NCBI GenBank assembly: GCA_913063375.1
Contig: CAJXXR010000022.1
Span: forward strand, 1 to 51,961
From: an uncultured Flavobacteriales bacterium
Lineage (GTDB): Bacteria > Bacteroidota > Bacteroidia > Flavobacteriales > CAJXXR01
DNA: 51,961 bases
Direction: 5' to 3'
Positions 16,815-26,271 of this stretch are shown one piece after another (positions within the stretch are counted from its first letter, which is position 1; every line of letters starts with the position of its first letter). The translations under genes were made by a program, and so were the position numbers. The notes below the pieces were generated by a model. That model saw only the letters and a program-made list of their open reading frames with translations. It had not been told where the DNA came from and searched no databases.

Positions 16815-19112
16815 ATGAGACGTATCAGCGCCTGTTTTCTTTTCTTATTATTTTCAGCCTCCCTTTTTGCACAACCCGGAATTGGACAATGGAGAGAACA
16901 TTTATCATATAAAAACGCTACTGATTTAATCCAAAAAGGAGATAAGATTATTGTAGCCTCAGGTGAAGCACTATTTATTCTAAATTCCAGTACAGATGAA
17001 TTGGAACGTTTCTCTACACTTGATGGCCTTTCAGAATCTGGAATAAGCACCATTGATTACCATCAAAACCTGGACATCATAGTCATCGCCTACTCGTCTG
17101 GAAATATAGATCTAATCCAAGATGGAGAGATTTTCAATCTATCAGACATCAAGAGAAACACTAACATATTAGGAGACAAAGGAATTAACCATATTTTAAT
17201 TCATGAAGATTTTGCATTCTTGAGTTGTGGGTTTGGGATGGTAAAGCTAAACCTAGCTGATAAAGAATTTACGGAGACCTATTTCATAGGAGATCAAGCA
17301 ACAAATTTAAAACTTCTTCAAACTACCATTTTCCAAGACACCCTTTACACCACAAGTCCAGAAGGTGTATATAAGGCCGCAGTAAACGACCCTTTAATCA
17401 TTGATTATAATTCATGGACCAAAGTGGACCTTATAGTTCCAACGGACAGTGGCCTTATTAACCTTAGAGATAGCTTTATCAATACTATTGGTGCCAATGA
17501 AAACTACTTAGTATTCAATCATCGGAGTGCCTATTACAATAATGATGTTCAGTACACTTACAACGGAACAAGTTTCAACGAGCTATCAGGATCTAGCCCA
17601 TTCAGGCCAGAAAATATAAATATTATCAACAATGAGTTTGTAATAAATGGTAACACATGGGGCCAACACTATAACGAAAATTTAATCAAAGTTAAAGGCT
17701 TCAATAATTCAGACTGGAATCTTACCTGTGCAATTTTTGATGAAAAGGGAAATTACTGGGCATCTGACGCCAATTATGGTCTCATTCGTTGGAACGTGCA
17801 TACATGGACATTTAAACCAGAAGGTCCAAACTCCAACAACTTGTCTCGACTTAGTTTTAAAGATGAGACCGTATTTATGGCTCATGGGGGAAAAAGCACT
17901 GGTTTCACGCCACAGTACAGAACAGATTTGGGCTCTGTATTTAGAAATGAATCTTGGACAACCCTAGACAAAGGAGATTTTCAGCTCTATGATATTGAAC
18001 TTCTCCGTCAGGACCCCGTTGACCCGAATATTGTATGGGGAGCTACATGGTGGCAAGGAATTGTGAAATTTGAGAATAATATCGCCATAGAACACCTTAC
18101 TCCATTAAATAGTGATATACCAAAACGTACCGATGCGGATGCTGAGGATGCTTGGATTGCAGGCTTGGAATTTGATGATGAAGGAACCATGTGGATCCTA
18201 AGCTCACAAAGTTCATTCCCACTAGTTAGCCGAGATCAAAATGGAAATTGGGAACAAATCAGCTTTGGATCAACCGTTTCCACCATTACCCTTACAAAAG
18301 AACTAATGATCACTTCAAGAGGTCAAAAATGGTTCAGTCTTAAAGACAATGGAATTGTAGTATATGACGAAAACAGCACAGGCAGCAAATTCCGTAAATT
18401 ATCTAACTCAAATGGATCTGGGAATTTAAAAACCAGCGACATCCTTTGCATGACTGAGGACCAAAATGGAAAAATTTGGATGGGAACCAGCGAAGGACTT
18501 TCCATCATTCACAATCCAAGAAATATATTTACAGGTGGGAATTATGATGCGGACCGTGTATTAATATTTTTTGACGGAAACTGGGAAGAACTTTTCGATG
18601 GCCAGCAAATAAATGATATTGTAGTTGATGGAGGAAATAGAAAATGGTTTGCCACGAACAACGGGGTGTATTTAACTTCTGACGATGGGGTTGATCAAAT
18701 CCATCATTTCACAACTGAAAACTCCGTTCTATTATCCAACAACGTAATGGACCTTACCATTAACCAAGCTACTGGAGAGGTATTTATCGGTACAGAACAA
18801 GGGTTAATTAGCCTAATGACTGATGCTGTAGATGCAGACTTAGATGCAAATGATGTAAAAATCTTCCCTAACCCTGTTCCTCCAAATTTCCACGGATCAC
18901 TTAGTATCGATGGATTATTAGAGAATTCTGTCGTTAAAATTACGGACATCAGTGGTAACATCGTGTACGAGACAAGGTCACAAGGAGGAAGAGCCACTTG
19001 GGATGGCAAAACCTTAGACGGGGACAAAGTGAAGTCTGGAGTATATGTAGTTTTAAGTGCTGATGATGAGGCCCTACTCTCTGAGGTAGGTCGATTCTTA
19101 ATAATTCGATAA
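16815..19112 (+). CDS. porZ: PorZ-like beta-propeller protein of the T9SS attachment complex
   Basis: A 765-residue exported protein: signal peptide (MRRISACFLFLLFSASLFAQ), start of the mature chain PGIGQWREHLSY, then repeated propeller blades (for example GDKIIVASGEALFILN, ENYLVFNHR, GKIWMGTSEGLSI, NRKWFATNNGVYLT), and a C-terminal sorting-type domain from about residue 685 (VKIFPNPVPPNF to FLIIR). This matches PorZ, which in Porphyromonas gingivalis is a surface protein that works with the sortase PorU to attach anionic LPS to T9SS cargo, and that keeps a C-terminal domain itself. Only three bases separate it from recO, a pairing I remember from other Bacteroidota. A generic propeller protein is the alternative. 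If right, the machinery that displays the other sorted proteins of this window is encoded among them. Confidence 0.78.
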   Translation: MRRISACFLFLLFSASLFAQPGIGQWREHLSYKNATDLIQKGDKIIVASGEALFILNSSTDELERFSTLDGLSESGISTIDYHQNLDIIVIAYSSGNIDLIQDGEIFNLSDIKRNTNILGDKGINHILIHEDFAFLSCGFGMVKLNLADKEFTETYFIGDQATNLKLLQTTIFQDTLYTTSPEGVYKAAVNDPLIIDYNSWTKVDLIVPTDSGLINLRDSFINTIGANENYLVFNHRSAYYNNDVQYTYNGTSFNELSGSSPFRPENINIINNEFVINGNTWGQHYNENLIKVKGFNNSDWNLTCAIFDEKGNYWASDANYGLIRWNVHTWTFKPEGPNSNNLSRLSFKDETVFMAHGGKSTGFTPQYRTDLGSVFRNESWTTLDKGDFQLYDIELLRQDPVDPNIVWGATWWQGIVKFENNIAIEHLTPLNSDIPKRTDADAEDAWIAGLEFDDEGTMWILSSQSSFPLVSRDQNGNWEQISFGSTVSTITLTKELMITSRGQKWFSLKDNGIVVYDENSTGSKFRKLSNSNGSGNLKTSDILCMTEDQNGKIWMGTSEGLSIIHNPRNIFTGGNYDADRVLIFFDGNWEELFDGQQINDIVVDGGNRKWFATNNGVYLTSDDGVDQIHHFTTENSVLLSNNVMDLTINQATGEVFIGTEQGLISLMTDAVDADLDANDVKIFPNPVPPNFHGSLSIDGLLENSVVKITDISGNIVYETRSQGGRATWDGKTLDGDKVKSGVYVVLSADDEALLSEVGRFLIIR

Positions 19113-19115
19113 ACT

Positions 19116-19838
19116 ATGTTATTAGAAACTCGAGGTATCGTATTGCATAAATTTCGATACTTAGAAAAAGATTTCATTATACATATCTTCACGGAAGAGA
19201 AAGGTAAGTTGAGCTTTCTTGTCAAAAATTCTAAAAGAAATAAATCCTTGCTTGCTATTCTTCAACCCATGGCTTGCTTGAGCATACAATTTAACTACAG
19301 AGAAAAAAGAGATATTCATTATATAAGTGAAGCTAGCCCATTTCACGATTTGGGACTAGACTTATATATGGATCCCGTCAAAGGAGCATTGACATTCTTT
19401 ATGGCAGAATTGCTAAAGAATGCACTCTACCCTAGCTATCCAAATGAGCCTTTATTTTCTTTTTGTAGTAAAAGTGGAATTCAACTTTATCATTCCAACC
19501 AACAACAATTAGCACTCTTCCCACTTTACTACACCCTAATGGTTTGCAAGCTCCTTGGGATAGGTATCCCTGAGTTCAGTGACGCGACATATTTTGACTA
19601 TTTACATGGAATTCCCTCCACTTGTAAACCTGAACATAAAGAGTATATTTGCAGCCATGAATTGGAGCTATTAAAAACGCTTTTGGGCACAGATTTTGAT
19701 GCATTATCTAATTTAAGAGCCACTAAATCGGTTAGATTGGCTCTACTAAGATCTTTATTAAGATACATTCATTTCCAAATGGATCATTTCAAGGACTTAA
19801 AGTCTTTGGATATTTTGGAACAGTTATTTAACCATTGA
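19116..19838 (+). CDS. recO: DNA repair protein RecO
   Basis: A 240-residue RecO. The N-terminal OB-fold has the standard opening (LLETRGIVLHKFRYLEKDFIIHIFTEEKGKLSFLVK) and is followed by the helical RecO_C domain. RecO helps load RecA onto SSB-coated single-stranded DNA in the RecFOR pathway. The zinc-binding Cys cluster of some RecO proteins is absent; the few Cys present (for example CSHELELLKTLLG) do not form one. It is three bases after porZ and its stop overlaps the region where the TonB receptor frame begins, so it is part of one transcription unit. Confidence 0.93.
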   Translation: MLLETRGIVLHKFRYLEKDFIIHIFTEEKGKLSFLVKNSKRNKSLLAILQPMACLSIQFNYREKRDIHYISEASPFHDLGLDLYMDPVKGALTFFMAELLKNALYPSYPNEPLFSFCSKSGIQLYHSNQQQLALFPLYYTLMVCKLLGIGIPEFSDATYFDYLHGIPSTCKPEHKEYICSHELELLKTLLGTDFDALSNLRATKSVRLALLRSLLRYIHFQMDHFKDLKSLDILEQLFNH

Positions 19839-19846
19839 AACAACCT

Positions 19847-22300
19847 ATGCAAATATCCATTACTAAGCGAATACAAAATAGTCTACTTGGACTATTATTC
19901 ATACTTACAGGATTATCCCCATTATTTGCACAGATAATATTATTGGACCAAGACCACAACCCTATTAAGGATGTACTGGTCTACCCCTCTAGCAATAGTC
20001 TGGACTATGTAGAAAGTACAGTAGATGGTGAAATAGAATTTCACGAAAACTGGAACAAAGCCGACACCCTTGTTTTTACACATATGTTCTATAAAGACAT
20101 TAGTAGAAAATTTGAAAGCTTCAATAAGCACAAAACAACGGTAATAATTTTAAAAGAAGACCTAGAGCTCTTAGAAGAAATTGTAGTATCTACTAATGTG
20201 AATGAAGACAATCTTCAGAACAGAGCAGAAAGAAGCATACTCATAAGTAAAAGAGAAATAGAACGTATAAATCCGCAGACCAGTGCAGATCTCTTGGCTC
20301 ATAAACCCGGCGTGGCTGTTCAAAAAAGTCAACAAGGTGGAGGAAGCCCAAACATTAGAGGTTTTGAAGCCAACCGAATATTATTGGTTATTGACGGCAT
20401 ACGTCTAAACAATGCCATCTTCAGAGGTGGACATCTACAAAACGCTGTATCTATAGATCCTGCTATCCTAAACAATTCCGAAATCCTATTTGGCCCTAGC
20501 TCGGTTGCTTACGGTAGTGATGCTATGGGAGGAGTAGTACATTTCAGAACAAAGGTTCCACAATTCAACCAAGGTGTAAAATATAATTATTCAAGCGCAT
20601 ACTCTACGGCAAACAAAGGATTAGTGAACCATATTGACCTCAGTTTTGGGAACAAAAGATGGGCCTTTTTATCCAGCATGACTAAAAGTGATTTCAAGGA
20701 TTTGCGTATGGGTGCAAATCGAGAACATGGTTATGATAACTGGGGTATTGTTACCAAATATTGGGACAACGGGTTCAAAACAAATCCAGATAAGAACATT
20801 CAAAAGAGAACTGGATATGAACAAACCGATCTACTCCAAAAGATAGTATTTAAGGTAAATGATTACAGTAGGCTAATCGCAAACTTTCAATATTCATCAT
20901 CAAGTAAAATCAATCGTTTTGACCAGTTGAATGATGTTATACATGACGGTACTCTAAAATTCCAAGAATGGTATTATGGACCTCAAAAAAGAACCTTCAA
21001 CAGCATTAGTTTTCTGGACACAAAAGAAAGATTGCTATTCAATAGAATGGAAATTATAAGTGGTTATCAAAACTTTAAGGAATCAAGACATAGTAAAAAA
21101 TTTAGTGAAGATTATCAGACCAATCGATTTGAAGAAGTTGAAGTACTCAGTTTAAATGCCAATTTTAAAAAAGATAGGCTACAATATGGCTTAGAAATTA
21201 TCGGGAATAACGTAATCTCTAGAGCCAATCAGTACTTTGCTGAAAATGATTCTACTGCAAATTACAATGGAACGCGGTACCCTCGTGATAATGCGAGGAT
21301 GAATACCTACGCTGCATACGCTGCATACAATCACAAACTCAATGAGCAGCTGAATGCCAATGTAGGACTACGTTTTACGCATACAAATATGGAAGTTGAA
21401 TATACGTACGACCCTGATCTATTTAAACTAGACGCCAATGAATACTCTATTGACAACGATGCCTTAAATTTCAATGCCAGCCTTGTATATCACCCAGATG
21501 AAAGCTGGAAAATTGCAGGTATCTTCTCCACTGGATTCCACGTTCCAAATATTGACGATGTTTCCAAATTCTATGAGAAAGGTACCAACACCGTTATTCC
21601 AAATTTTTCATTAAAAACGGAATATTCCAAAAATCTTGAGCTTAGCATTAGCAAAAACATAAATAACAAACACCTCCTAAGCTTGAATATGTATTATTCA
21701 ATCTTGAAGAATCCTATTGTAAAGGTGGATGATTATGTAGTTCCTGAAGACTTCAAGATACTTGCTGCAGGTCATATCCAATCAAATATCAATGAGAAGA
21801 GAGCCTATATTGGTGGTTTTACAGCCTCCATTGCTTCCAAGCTGAATAGCTCTTTCAAATTACTTGCTGATATCACGTATAATAAGGGTGAAATTACTGA
21901 TCGACATAAAGATTATCAGAATGTGGAAGCTCCAGAAAATATGGTACTGGCTCACATCCCGCCACTCTTTGGAAAAGTAGCGCTCTCCTACAACCATAGT
22001 AGATGGAAAAATTCTGTGAGCTTTGTCTTTAACGGCGCTAAGGAAGCTGAAGATTTTGACCTTGCAGGTGTAGATAATCTTGATGAAACCCCTATTGAAG
22101 ATCTAGGTGGCGGAATATTTGAATATCAAGGAACCCCAGCATGGTACACCTTTAATCTAAAATCTTCTTACCAGTTAAACGATAACCTAAATATTCAAGC
22201 TGGCTTGGACAATATTCTGGATCAACATTATAAAACTGCTGGTTCTGGATTGAGTGCCGCTGGTAGAAATTTCATTGTAGCAGTTAGAGCCAAATTCTAA
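19847..22300 (+). CDS. TonB-dependent outer membrane receptor
   Basis: An 817-residue outer membrane receptor. After the signal peptide (ending near SPLFAQ) comes a short carboxypeptidase-regulatory-like domain (about 25-110), a TonB-box-like EEIVVSTNV, and the plug with GGGSPNIRGFEANRILLVIDGIRLNN and GPSSVAYGSDAMGG, typical of heme/siderophore/vitamin-type receptors; the rest is a 22-strand barrel ending in AVRAKF with a terminal aromatic residue. The substrate cannot be told from the sequence. The frame is open from a TTG at 19835 inside the recO stop; I prefer the ATG at 19847. Its stop shares a base with the start of the hydrolase gene, so the two are coupled. Confidence 0.92.
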   Translation: MQISITKRIQNSLLGLLFILTGLSPLFAQIILLDQDHNPIKDVLVYPSSNSLDYVESTVDGEIEFHENWNKADTLVFTHMFYKDISRKFESFNKHKTTVIILKEDLELLEEIVVSTNVNEDNLQNRAERSILISKREIERINPQTSADLLAHKPGVAVQKSQQGGGSPNIRGFEANRILLVIDGIRLNNAIFRGGHLQNAVSIDPAILNNSEILFGPSSVAYGSDAMGGVVHFRTKVPQFNQGVKYNYSSAYSTANKGLVNHIDLSFGNKRWAFLSSMTKSDFKDLRMGANREHGYDNWGIVTKYWDNGFKTNPDKNIQKRTGYEQTDLLQKIVFKVNDYSRLIANFQYSSSSKINRFDQLNDVIHDGTLKFQEWYYGPQKRTFNSISFLDTKERLLFNRMEIISGYQNFKESRHSKKFSEDYQTNRFEEVEVLSLNANFKKDRLQYGLEIIGNNVISRANQYFAENDSTANYNGTRYPRDNARMNTYAAYAAYNHKLNEQLNANVGLRFTHTNMEVEYTYDPDLFKLDANEYSIDNDALNFNASLVYHPDESWKIAGIFSTGFHVPNIDDVSKFYEKGTNTVIPNFSLKTEYSKNLELSISKNINNKHLLSLNMYYSILKNPIVKVDDYVVPEDFKILAAGHIQSNINEKRAYIGGFTASIASKLNSSFKLLADITYNKGEITDRHKDYQNVEAPENMVLAHIPPLFGKVALSYNHSRWKNSVSFVFNGAKEAEDFDLAGVDNLDETPIEDLGGGIFEYQGTPAWYTFNLKSSYQLNDNLNIQAGLDNILDQHYKTAGSGLSAAGRNFIVAVRAKF

Positions 22301-23073
22301 TGAAGCGTTTTACCTTTAAAGGGAAAAATATACAGTATCGATTACTGGGAAATTCTGATTCTCCCTGTTTGGTATTCCTTCATGGTTATTTGGAAAACCT
22401 TTCCATGTGGGATAAATTCCATTATCTCTCTGAGAAATATTGTTTACTATTAATTGACCTTCCCGGTCATGGTAGCTCAGACACTATTTACCAAAAACAC
22501 AGCATGCCTTTACAGGCACATATAGTTCAACAAATCTTACAATATGAGCATATTAATAATGCGACTATTATAGGTCATTCTATGGGAGGCTATATTGCAT
22601 TGGCTATGGCCAATTTTTATCCAGAATACTGTAAAGAAATCGTACTTTTTCATTCGCATCCTTATGCAGACAATTCAGCCAAACTTCGCCAAAGAGAAGT
22701 AGCCCTATCCGTTGTTCAAAAAGATAAAGATCGATATTGTCGCTTATTGATTCCAAATCTATTCTTTCACCAAAAGGAACATCGATTAGAAATTCTTAGC
22801 CTGATTCAAAATGCCTTAAACATGACTAAGGAAGGAATTGAAGCAGCTATCCGAGGAATGATTGCAAGAAAGGATTATACAAATTTTGTCCAAAGCACAA
22901 CCATTCCCATTTCATTTATAGTTGGGAAGCATGATAGCTTGATTCCTGATTTCGACAAAATGGAACTTCAATTTCCAGACAACAAGTTCTATCTATTACA
23001 GGAGGCTGGACATATGTCTCATATTGAAGATTGGAATAATTGTAAGATAGCACTAGAAAAAATACTTTACTAA
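22300..23073 (+). CDS. Alpha/beta hydrolase
   Basis: A 257-residue hydrolase with a complete catalytic triad: nucleophile elbow GHSMGG (Ser94), acid in GKHDSLIPD (Asp212) and His238 in AGHMSH. The oxyanion-hole HG stands at residues 28-29 (FLHGYLENLSMW). The length and the absence of a signal peptide suggest a cytoplasmic esterase, lactonase or meta-cleavage-type hydrolase; the substrate is unknown. Start and stop overlap by one base with the TonB receptor (TAATG), so the hydrolase may act on the imported compound, which is inference from coupling only. Confidence 0.88.
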   Translation: MKRFTFKGKNIQYRLLGNSDSPCLVFLHGYLENLSMWDKFHYLSEKYCLLLIDLPGHGSSDTIYQKHSMPLQAHIVQQILQYEHINNATIIGHSMGGYIALAMANFYPEYCKEIVLFHSHPYADNSAKLRQREVALSVVQKDKDRYCRLLIPNLFFHQKEHRLEILSLIQNALNMTKEGIEAAIRGMIARKDYTNFVQSTTIPISFIVGKHDSLIPDFDKMELQFPDNKFYLLQEAGHMSHIEDWNNCKIALEKILY

Positions 23074-23083
23074 GCCATCAATT

Positions 23084-23114
23084 TTGATGGATTCCACCAA
23101 AGGAGCTATATTTG
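23084..23114 (+). promoter_or_regulatory. Bacteroidota-type promoter of the Rid gene
   Basis: TTG at 23084-23086, a 20-base spacer, and TATATTTG at 23107-23114: both boxes and the spacing fit the consensus. Transcription would start about 8-10 bases before the ATG at 23130, a very short leader. Confidence 0.6.
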
Positions 23115-23129
23115 CTCAAAAGCTAAACC

Positions 23130-23546
23130 ATGCAACAGGAAAAATACAATTCGGAGCAAGCTCCGGAACCGGTAGGATTGTATCCTCATGCCAGAAAAGT
23201 TGGTAACTTATTATTTTTATCAGGTGTAGGACCACGTGAAAGAGGAACGAAAAAAATTCCAGGAGTAGAATTGAATGAGGCCGGAGAAATTGTATCCTAT
23301 GATATAGAGGCTCAATGTCACTCAGTATTCAAAAATATACGATTAATCCTTGAGGCTTCAGGAAGCTCATGGGATAAAATAGTGGATGTTACAGTATTCC
23401 TTACAAATATGGCTGATGACTTCAAAACATACAACCGTATTTACGCAGAGTATTTCAAAGACAATCAACCGTGTAGAACCACAGTTGAAATTAACTGTTT
23501 ACCTACTCCTATTGGAATTGAATTAAAAGTTATTGCTACAGTATAA
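23130..23546 (+). CDS. Rid-family protein, probably 2-aminomuconate deaminase
   Basis: A 138-residue YjgF/RidA-fold protein. The general family marks are NLLFLSG, NIRLILEASGSSWDKIVDVTVFLTNM and the end CRTTVEINCLPTPIGIELKVIA. The start EQAPEPVGLYPHARKVG and the phrase GVGPRERGTKKIPGVE differ from enamine deaminase RidA and match what I remember of 2-aminomuconate deaminases in the kynurenine/3-hydroxyanthranilate degradation route. That enzyme converts 2-aminomuconate to 2-oxohex-3-enedioate with release of ammonia. Support comes from the aldehyde dehydrogenase at 37673, which would make its substrate. The gene has its own promoter and terminator. Confidence 0.75.
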   Translation: MQQEKYNSEQAPEPVGLYPHARKVGNLLFLSGVGPRERGTKKIPGVELNEAGEIVSYDIEAQCHSVFKNIRLILEASGSSWDKIVDVTVFLTNMADDFKTYNRIYAEYFKDNQPCRTTVEINCLPTPIGIELKVIATV

Positions 23547-23549
23547 TTT

Positions 23550-23585
23550 AAAAAGCCTCTCCTGAATTTCAGGAGAGGCTTTTTT
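23550..23585. terminator. Bidirectional terminator after the Rid gene
   Basis: AAAAAGCCTCTCCTGA pairs with its complement around a 3-base loop and runs into a long T stretch. It serves the Rid gene and the convergent small gene at 23604. Confidence 0.9.
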
Positions 23586-23603
23586 TATTAAGCAAGGCCA
23601 GTA

Positions 23604-23891
23604 TTACAAATATTCTACATCATGTATACTTGCAATTGGTATAGTAATCCCTTGTTTTAAGACAATATTTCGATCACCCACAGCCCAAATCGTTGTCTCC
23701 ACAACGTAAATCATTTCTTTATCCTCAAAATAAATTTTCACTTTACTGTGTAATGCATTCCCAAGACGCATTGCTCGGTCTAATTTCAATCTTAAATTGT
23801 CCGATTGATCAATTCCTTTACCATAGTTAAACTTTAAACCTCTAATATTCTCCTTCTCAATCAACGTTGGTCTATGTTCTGTATAGTTCAT
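23604..23891 (-). CDS. Small conserved protein of unknown function
   Basis: A 95-residue soluble protein without signal peptide or membrane segment. The middle (LKLDRAMRLGNALHSKVKIYFED) and end (VVETTIWAVGDRNIVLKQGITIPIASIHDV) look like a small beta-barrel with one helix. I recall similar short proteins in many Flavobacteriia, with the same ending of the form VETTIWA..D..I.LK.G..IP...I, but no function. It lies alone between two terminated units. The high density of conserved-looking motifs makes a real gene very likely. Confidence 0.7.
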   Translation of the reverse strand: MNYTEHRPTLIEKENIRGLKFNYGKGIDQSDNLRLKLDRAMRLGNALHSKVKIYFEDKEMIYVVETTIWAVGDRNIVLKQGITIPIASIHDVEYL

Positions 23892-24302
23892 GTTTTTAAA
23901 TCTTAATAATGTTAATAATTTGTTCTAGTAAAATACTACTTCAAATACTAGGCCAATCCTTTATCAATCAATGAATACAGTAATAATTCAAGAAATAAAT
24001 ACTTCCAAATACAGTCTGAAAGTTGTAATAAAATAATAATAATATCAAGACTTTTAATGGCCTTACACCCTATGAATAATGTGAAATTCACACCTTCTAG
24101 TACCTAGAATAATGTTTGAGTAGCTATTCAAGTTACACAATTCCCATTTAATCTCACAATCATACGACTTACAATCAACTACTTGATACTAAAAAAACAC
24201 TCTTAAAAGCACCAAATTAGCCTCCATTTCGACGCAACTTTACAATTAATGCCACAAGTGGAACATTTTAGTTACTTTTGTAAAAATTCTAGGCCCAATA
24301 TT
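23892..24302. other. 411-base intergenic region with two inverted repeats
   Basis: No gene found on either strand. Two short palindromes stand out: GTGAAATTCAC at 24081-24091 and TTCTAGTACCTAGAA at 24095-24109 (six-base arms around TAC). TTCTAGTA occurs again near 23923. They could be operators of the divergent small gene or of the purF-like gene. No riboswitch fold was recognised. Confidence 0.35.
24273..24280 (+). promoter_or_regulatory. Candidate -7 box of the purF-like gene
   Basis: TACTTTTG fits TAnnTTTG and ends 22 bases before the ATG at 24303. A clear TTG at -33 is missing. Confidence 0.4.
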
Positions 24303-26198
24303 ATGACAGAAGAATTGCATCATGAGTGTGGTATTGCCATGCTTAGGCTCTTAAAGCCTCTTGAATACTATCAAGAGAAATACGGGACACCGTTTTATGG
24401 ACTTCAAAAAATGTTTATGCTAATGCAGAAACAGGTGAACAGAGGTCAAGATGGAGCTGGTATTGCAAATATCAAATTCGACCTACCTCCAGGTTATCGA
24501 TACATAAGCCGTAAAAGAGCTATTGGATCGAATTCTGTACAGGAAATTAGTCAATCCATTGAAAGCCGTTTTGCCGAACTTGAGGAGAAATTCCCTGAGA
24601 AGATGAATGACCCTGAATGGCTGAAGGTAAATGCACCTTTCACCGGTGAATTATTCCTTGCTCACTTGCGTTATGGTACGCATGGAGGAAATAGTCTAGA
24701 ACAGTGTCACCCCTTCCTTAGACAAAACAATTGGAAAAGTAGAAATTTAGTTTTAGCTGGAAACTTCAACATGACCAATGTTGGTGAACTTTTCAACCAA
24801 TTGGTTGATCTAGGTCAGCATCCAAAGGAGAAGACGGACACGGTAACTATTCTTGAAAAAATTGGACATTTTCTGGATGAAAATGTAATGGACCTTTACA
24901 ACGAACATAAAAACGATCAAGACAAAAGAGAGTTATCTTCTTTGATCGAAAAAAATATTGATGTAGAAGGTATCCTTATCAATTCCGCTAAAAAATGGGA
25001 TGGAGGATATGTGATGTCTGGTTTATTTGGACATGGTGATGCATTTGCATTGAGAGATCCAAATGGTATTAGACCAGCCTACTATTATATAGACGATGAA
25101 ATTGCCGTTGTAGCCTCTGAGCGCCCGGTTATTCAAACTGCCTTCAATGTGAAGTTTGAGGATGTAAAGGAACTAGACCCTGGACATGCCTTAATTGTCA
25201 AAAGAAATGGACAAACATCTCTAAACCGTATTACTGAAAAGGCGGAAAAAAGATCTTGTTCTTTCGAACGTATCTATTTCTCAAGAGGAAATGATGCTGA
25301 AATTTATAAAGAACGTAAGAAGCTAGGTGAATTGGTCTGTAAAAAGATCATGAAAAGTATTGACGGAGATATCAACAACTCTGTTTTCTCCTTCATTCCA
25401 AACACAGCAGAAACTTGCTATTACGGAATGGTAAAGCAAATGGAGAAAAATCTAAAGGAACAACAAATCAAGGAAATTTTAGCCTTGGGAGATAATGTTA
25501 CCGAAGAGACTATCACCAAAATTGTTGAAAGAGGTACTCGTATTGAAAAGATAGTATTGAAAGATGCTAAACTTAGAACATTCATTACCAGTGACACAAA
25601 CAGAGATACACTCGTTGGTCAAGTTTATGACATCACGTATGGTGAAGTCAAAGATACTGACAACCTAATTGTAATTGATGACAGTATTGTAAGAGGTACT
25701 ACCCTGAAGAAATCTGTACTTAGGATTTTAGACCGACTAGGCTCTAAAAAGATAATCATAGTTTCTTCTGCTCCTCAAATTAGATATCCAGACTGTTACG
25801 GAATCGATATGGCAAAGCTTGGAGACTTTATTGCCTTTAAAGCTGCAATTGCTCTATTGAAACAAGAAGGAATGGCACATGTCATAAGTGACGTTTATGA
25901 AAAGTGTAAAAAGCAAGAAGGTCTAGACGATGATAAGATCGTTAACTATGTAAAAGATATTTATGCTCCATTTACAGATGAGCAAATATCTGGTAAGATC
26001 ACTGAACTATTGAGACCTGAAGGAATGCACGCTGACATAGATATCATTTACCAATCTGTTGAAGATCTACATGATGCTTGTCCACTAAATTCTGGAGACT
26101 GGTACTTCACTGGAAACTATCCAACACCAGGAGGTAAAAGAGTTGTAAACAATGCACTTATTAATTATGTTGAAGGAAGAAATGTCCGCGCATACTAA
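24303..26198 (+). CDS. purF: Long PurF-type amidophosphoribosyltransferase
   Basis: A 631-residue class II glutamine amidotransferase joined to a phosphoribosyltransferase domain. Cleavage of an eight-residue propeptide (MTEELHHE) would expose Cys9 as the nucleophile, followed by the GI of the usual CGI start. RGQDGAG (glutamine site), LAHLRYGTHG and GNFNMTN belong to the glutaminase; LIVIDDSIVRGTT is the PRPP-binding loop. The enzyme makes 5-phosphoribosylamine in step one of purine synthesis. It is over 100 residues longer than Escherichia coli PurF, a form I recall from Bacteroidota alongside a normal-length PurF. The frame is open 18 codons upstream, but the ATG at 24303 puts the Cys correctly close to the start. 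Whether it is the main PurF or a paralogue cannot be decided here. Confidence 0.85.
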   Translation: MTEELHHECGIAMLRLLKPLEYYQEKYGTPFYGLQKMFMLMQKQVNRGQDGAGIANIKFDLPPGYRYISRKRAIGSNSVQEISQSIESRFAELEEKFPEKMNDPEWLKVNAPFTGELFLAHLRYGTHGGNSLEQCHPFLRQNNWKSRNLVLAGNFNMTNVGELFNQLVDLGQHPKEKTDTVTILEKIGHFLDENVMDLYNEHKNDQDKRELSSLIEKNIDVEGILINSAKKWDGGYVMSGLFGHGDAFALRDPNGIRPAYYYIDDEIAVVASERPVIQTAFNVKFEDVKELDPGHALIVKRNGQTSLNRITEKAEKRSCSFERIYFSRGNDAEIYKERKKLGELVCKKIMKSIDGDINNSVFSFIPNTAETCYYGMVKQMEKNLKEQQIKEILALGDNVTEETITKIVERGTRIEKIVLKDAKLRTFITSDTNRDTLVGQVYDITYGEVKDTDNLIVIDDSIVRGTTLKKSVLRILDRLGSKKIIIVSSAPQIRYPDCYGIDMAKLGDFIAFKAAIALLKQEGMAHVISDVYEKCKKQEGLDDDKIVNYVKDIYAPFTDEQISGKITELLRPEGMHADIDIIYQSVEDLHDACPLNSGDWYFTGNYPTPGGKRVVNNALINYVEGRNVRAY

Positions 26199-26214
26199 CT
26201 AGTGTTATTCACAT

Positions 26215-26253
26215 AAAAAAAGGCAGTCCGAAAATTTCGAGACTGCCTTTTTT
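26215..26253. terminator. Bidirectional terminator after the purF-like gene
   Basis: GGCAGTC and GACTGCC arms, with further CGAAA/TTTCG pairing inside, flanked by runs of seven A and six or more T. It lies between the convergent purF-like and porin-like genes. Confidence 0.9.
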
Positions 26254-26271
26254 ATTGATGTAAATTCTGAA

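Noticed and set aside
18704..19225. Open frame of 173 codons on the minus strand across the porZ-recO junction
   Set aside because: It is antisense to two clear genes and has no start context or domain.
23892..24302. Riboswitch upstream of the purF-like gene
   Set aside because: No purine, PRPP or other known aptamer pattern was recognised, and the -7 box lies close to the start codon, leaving no room for a leader.
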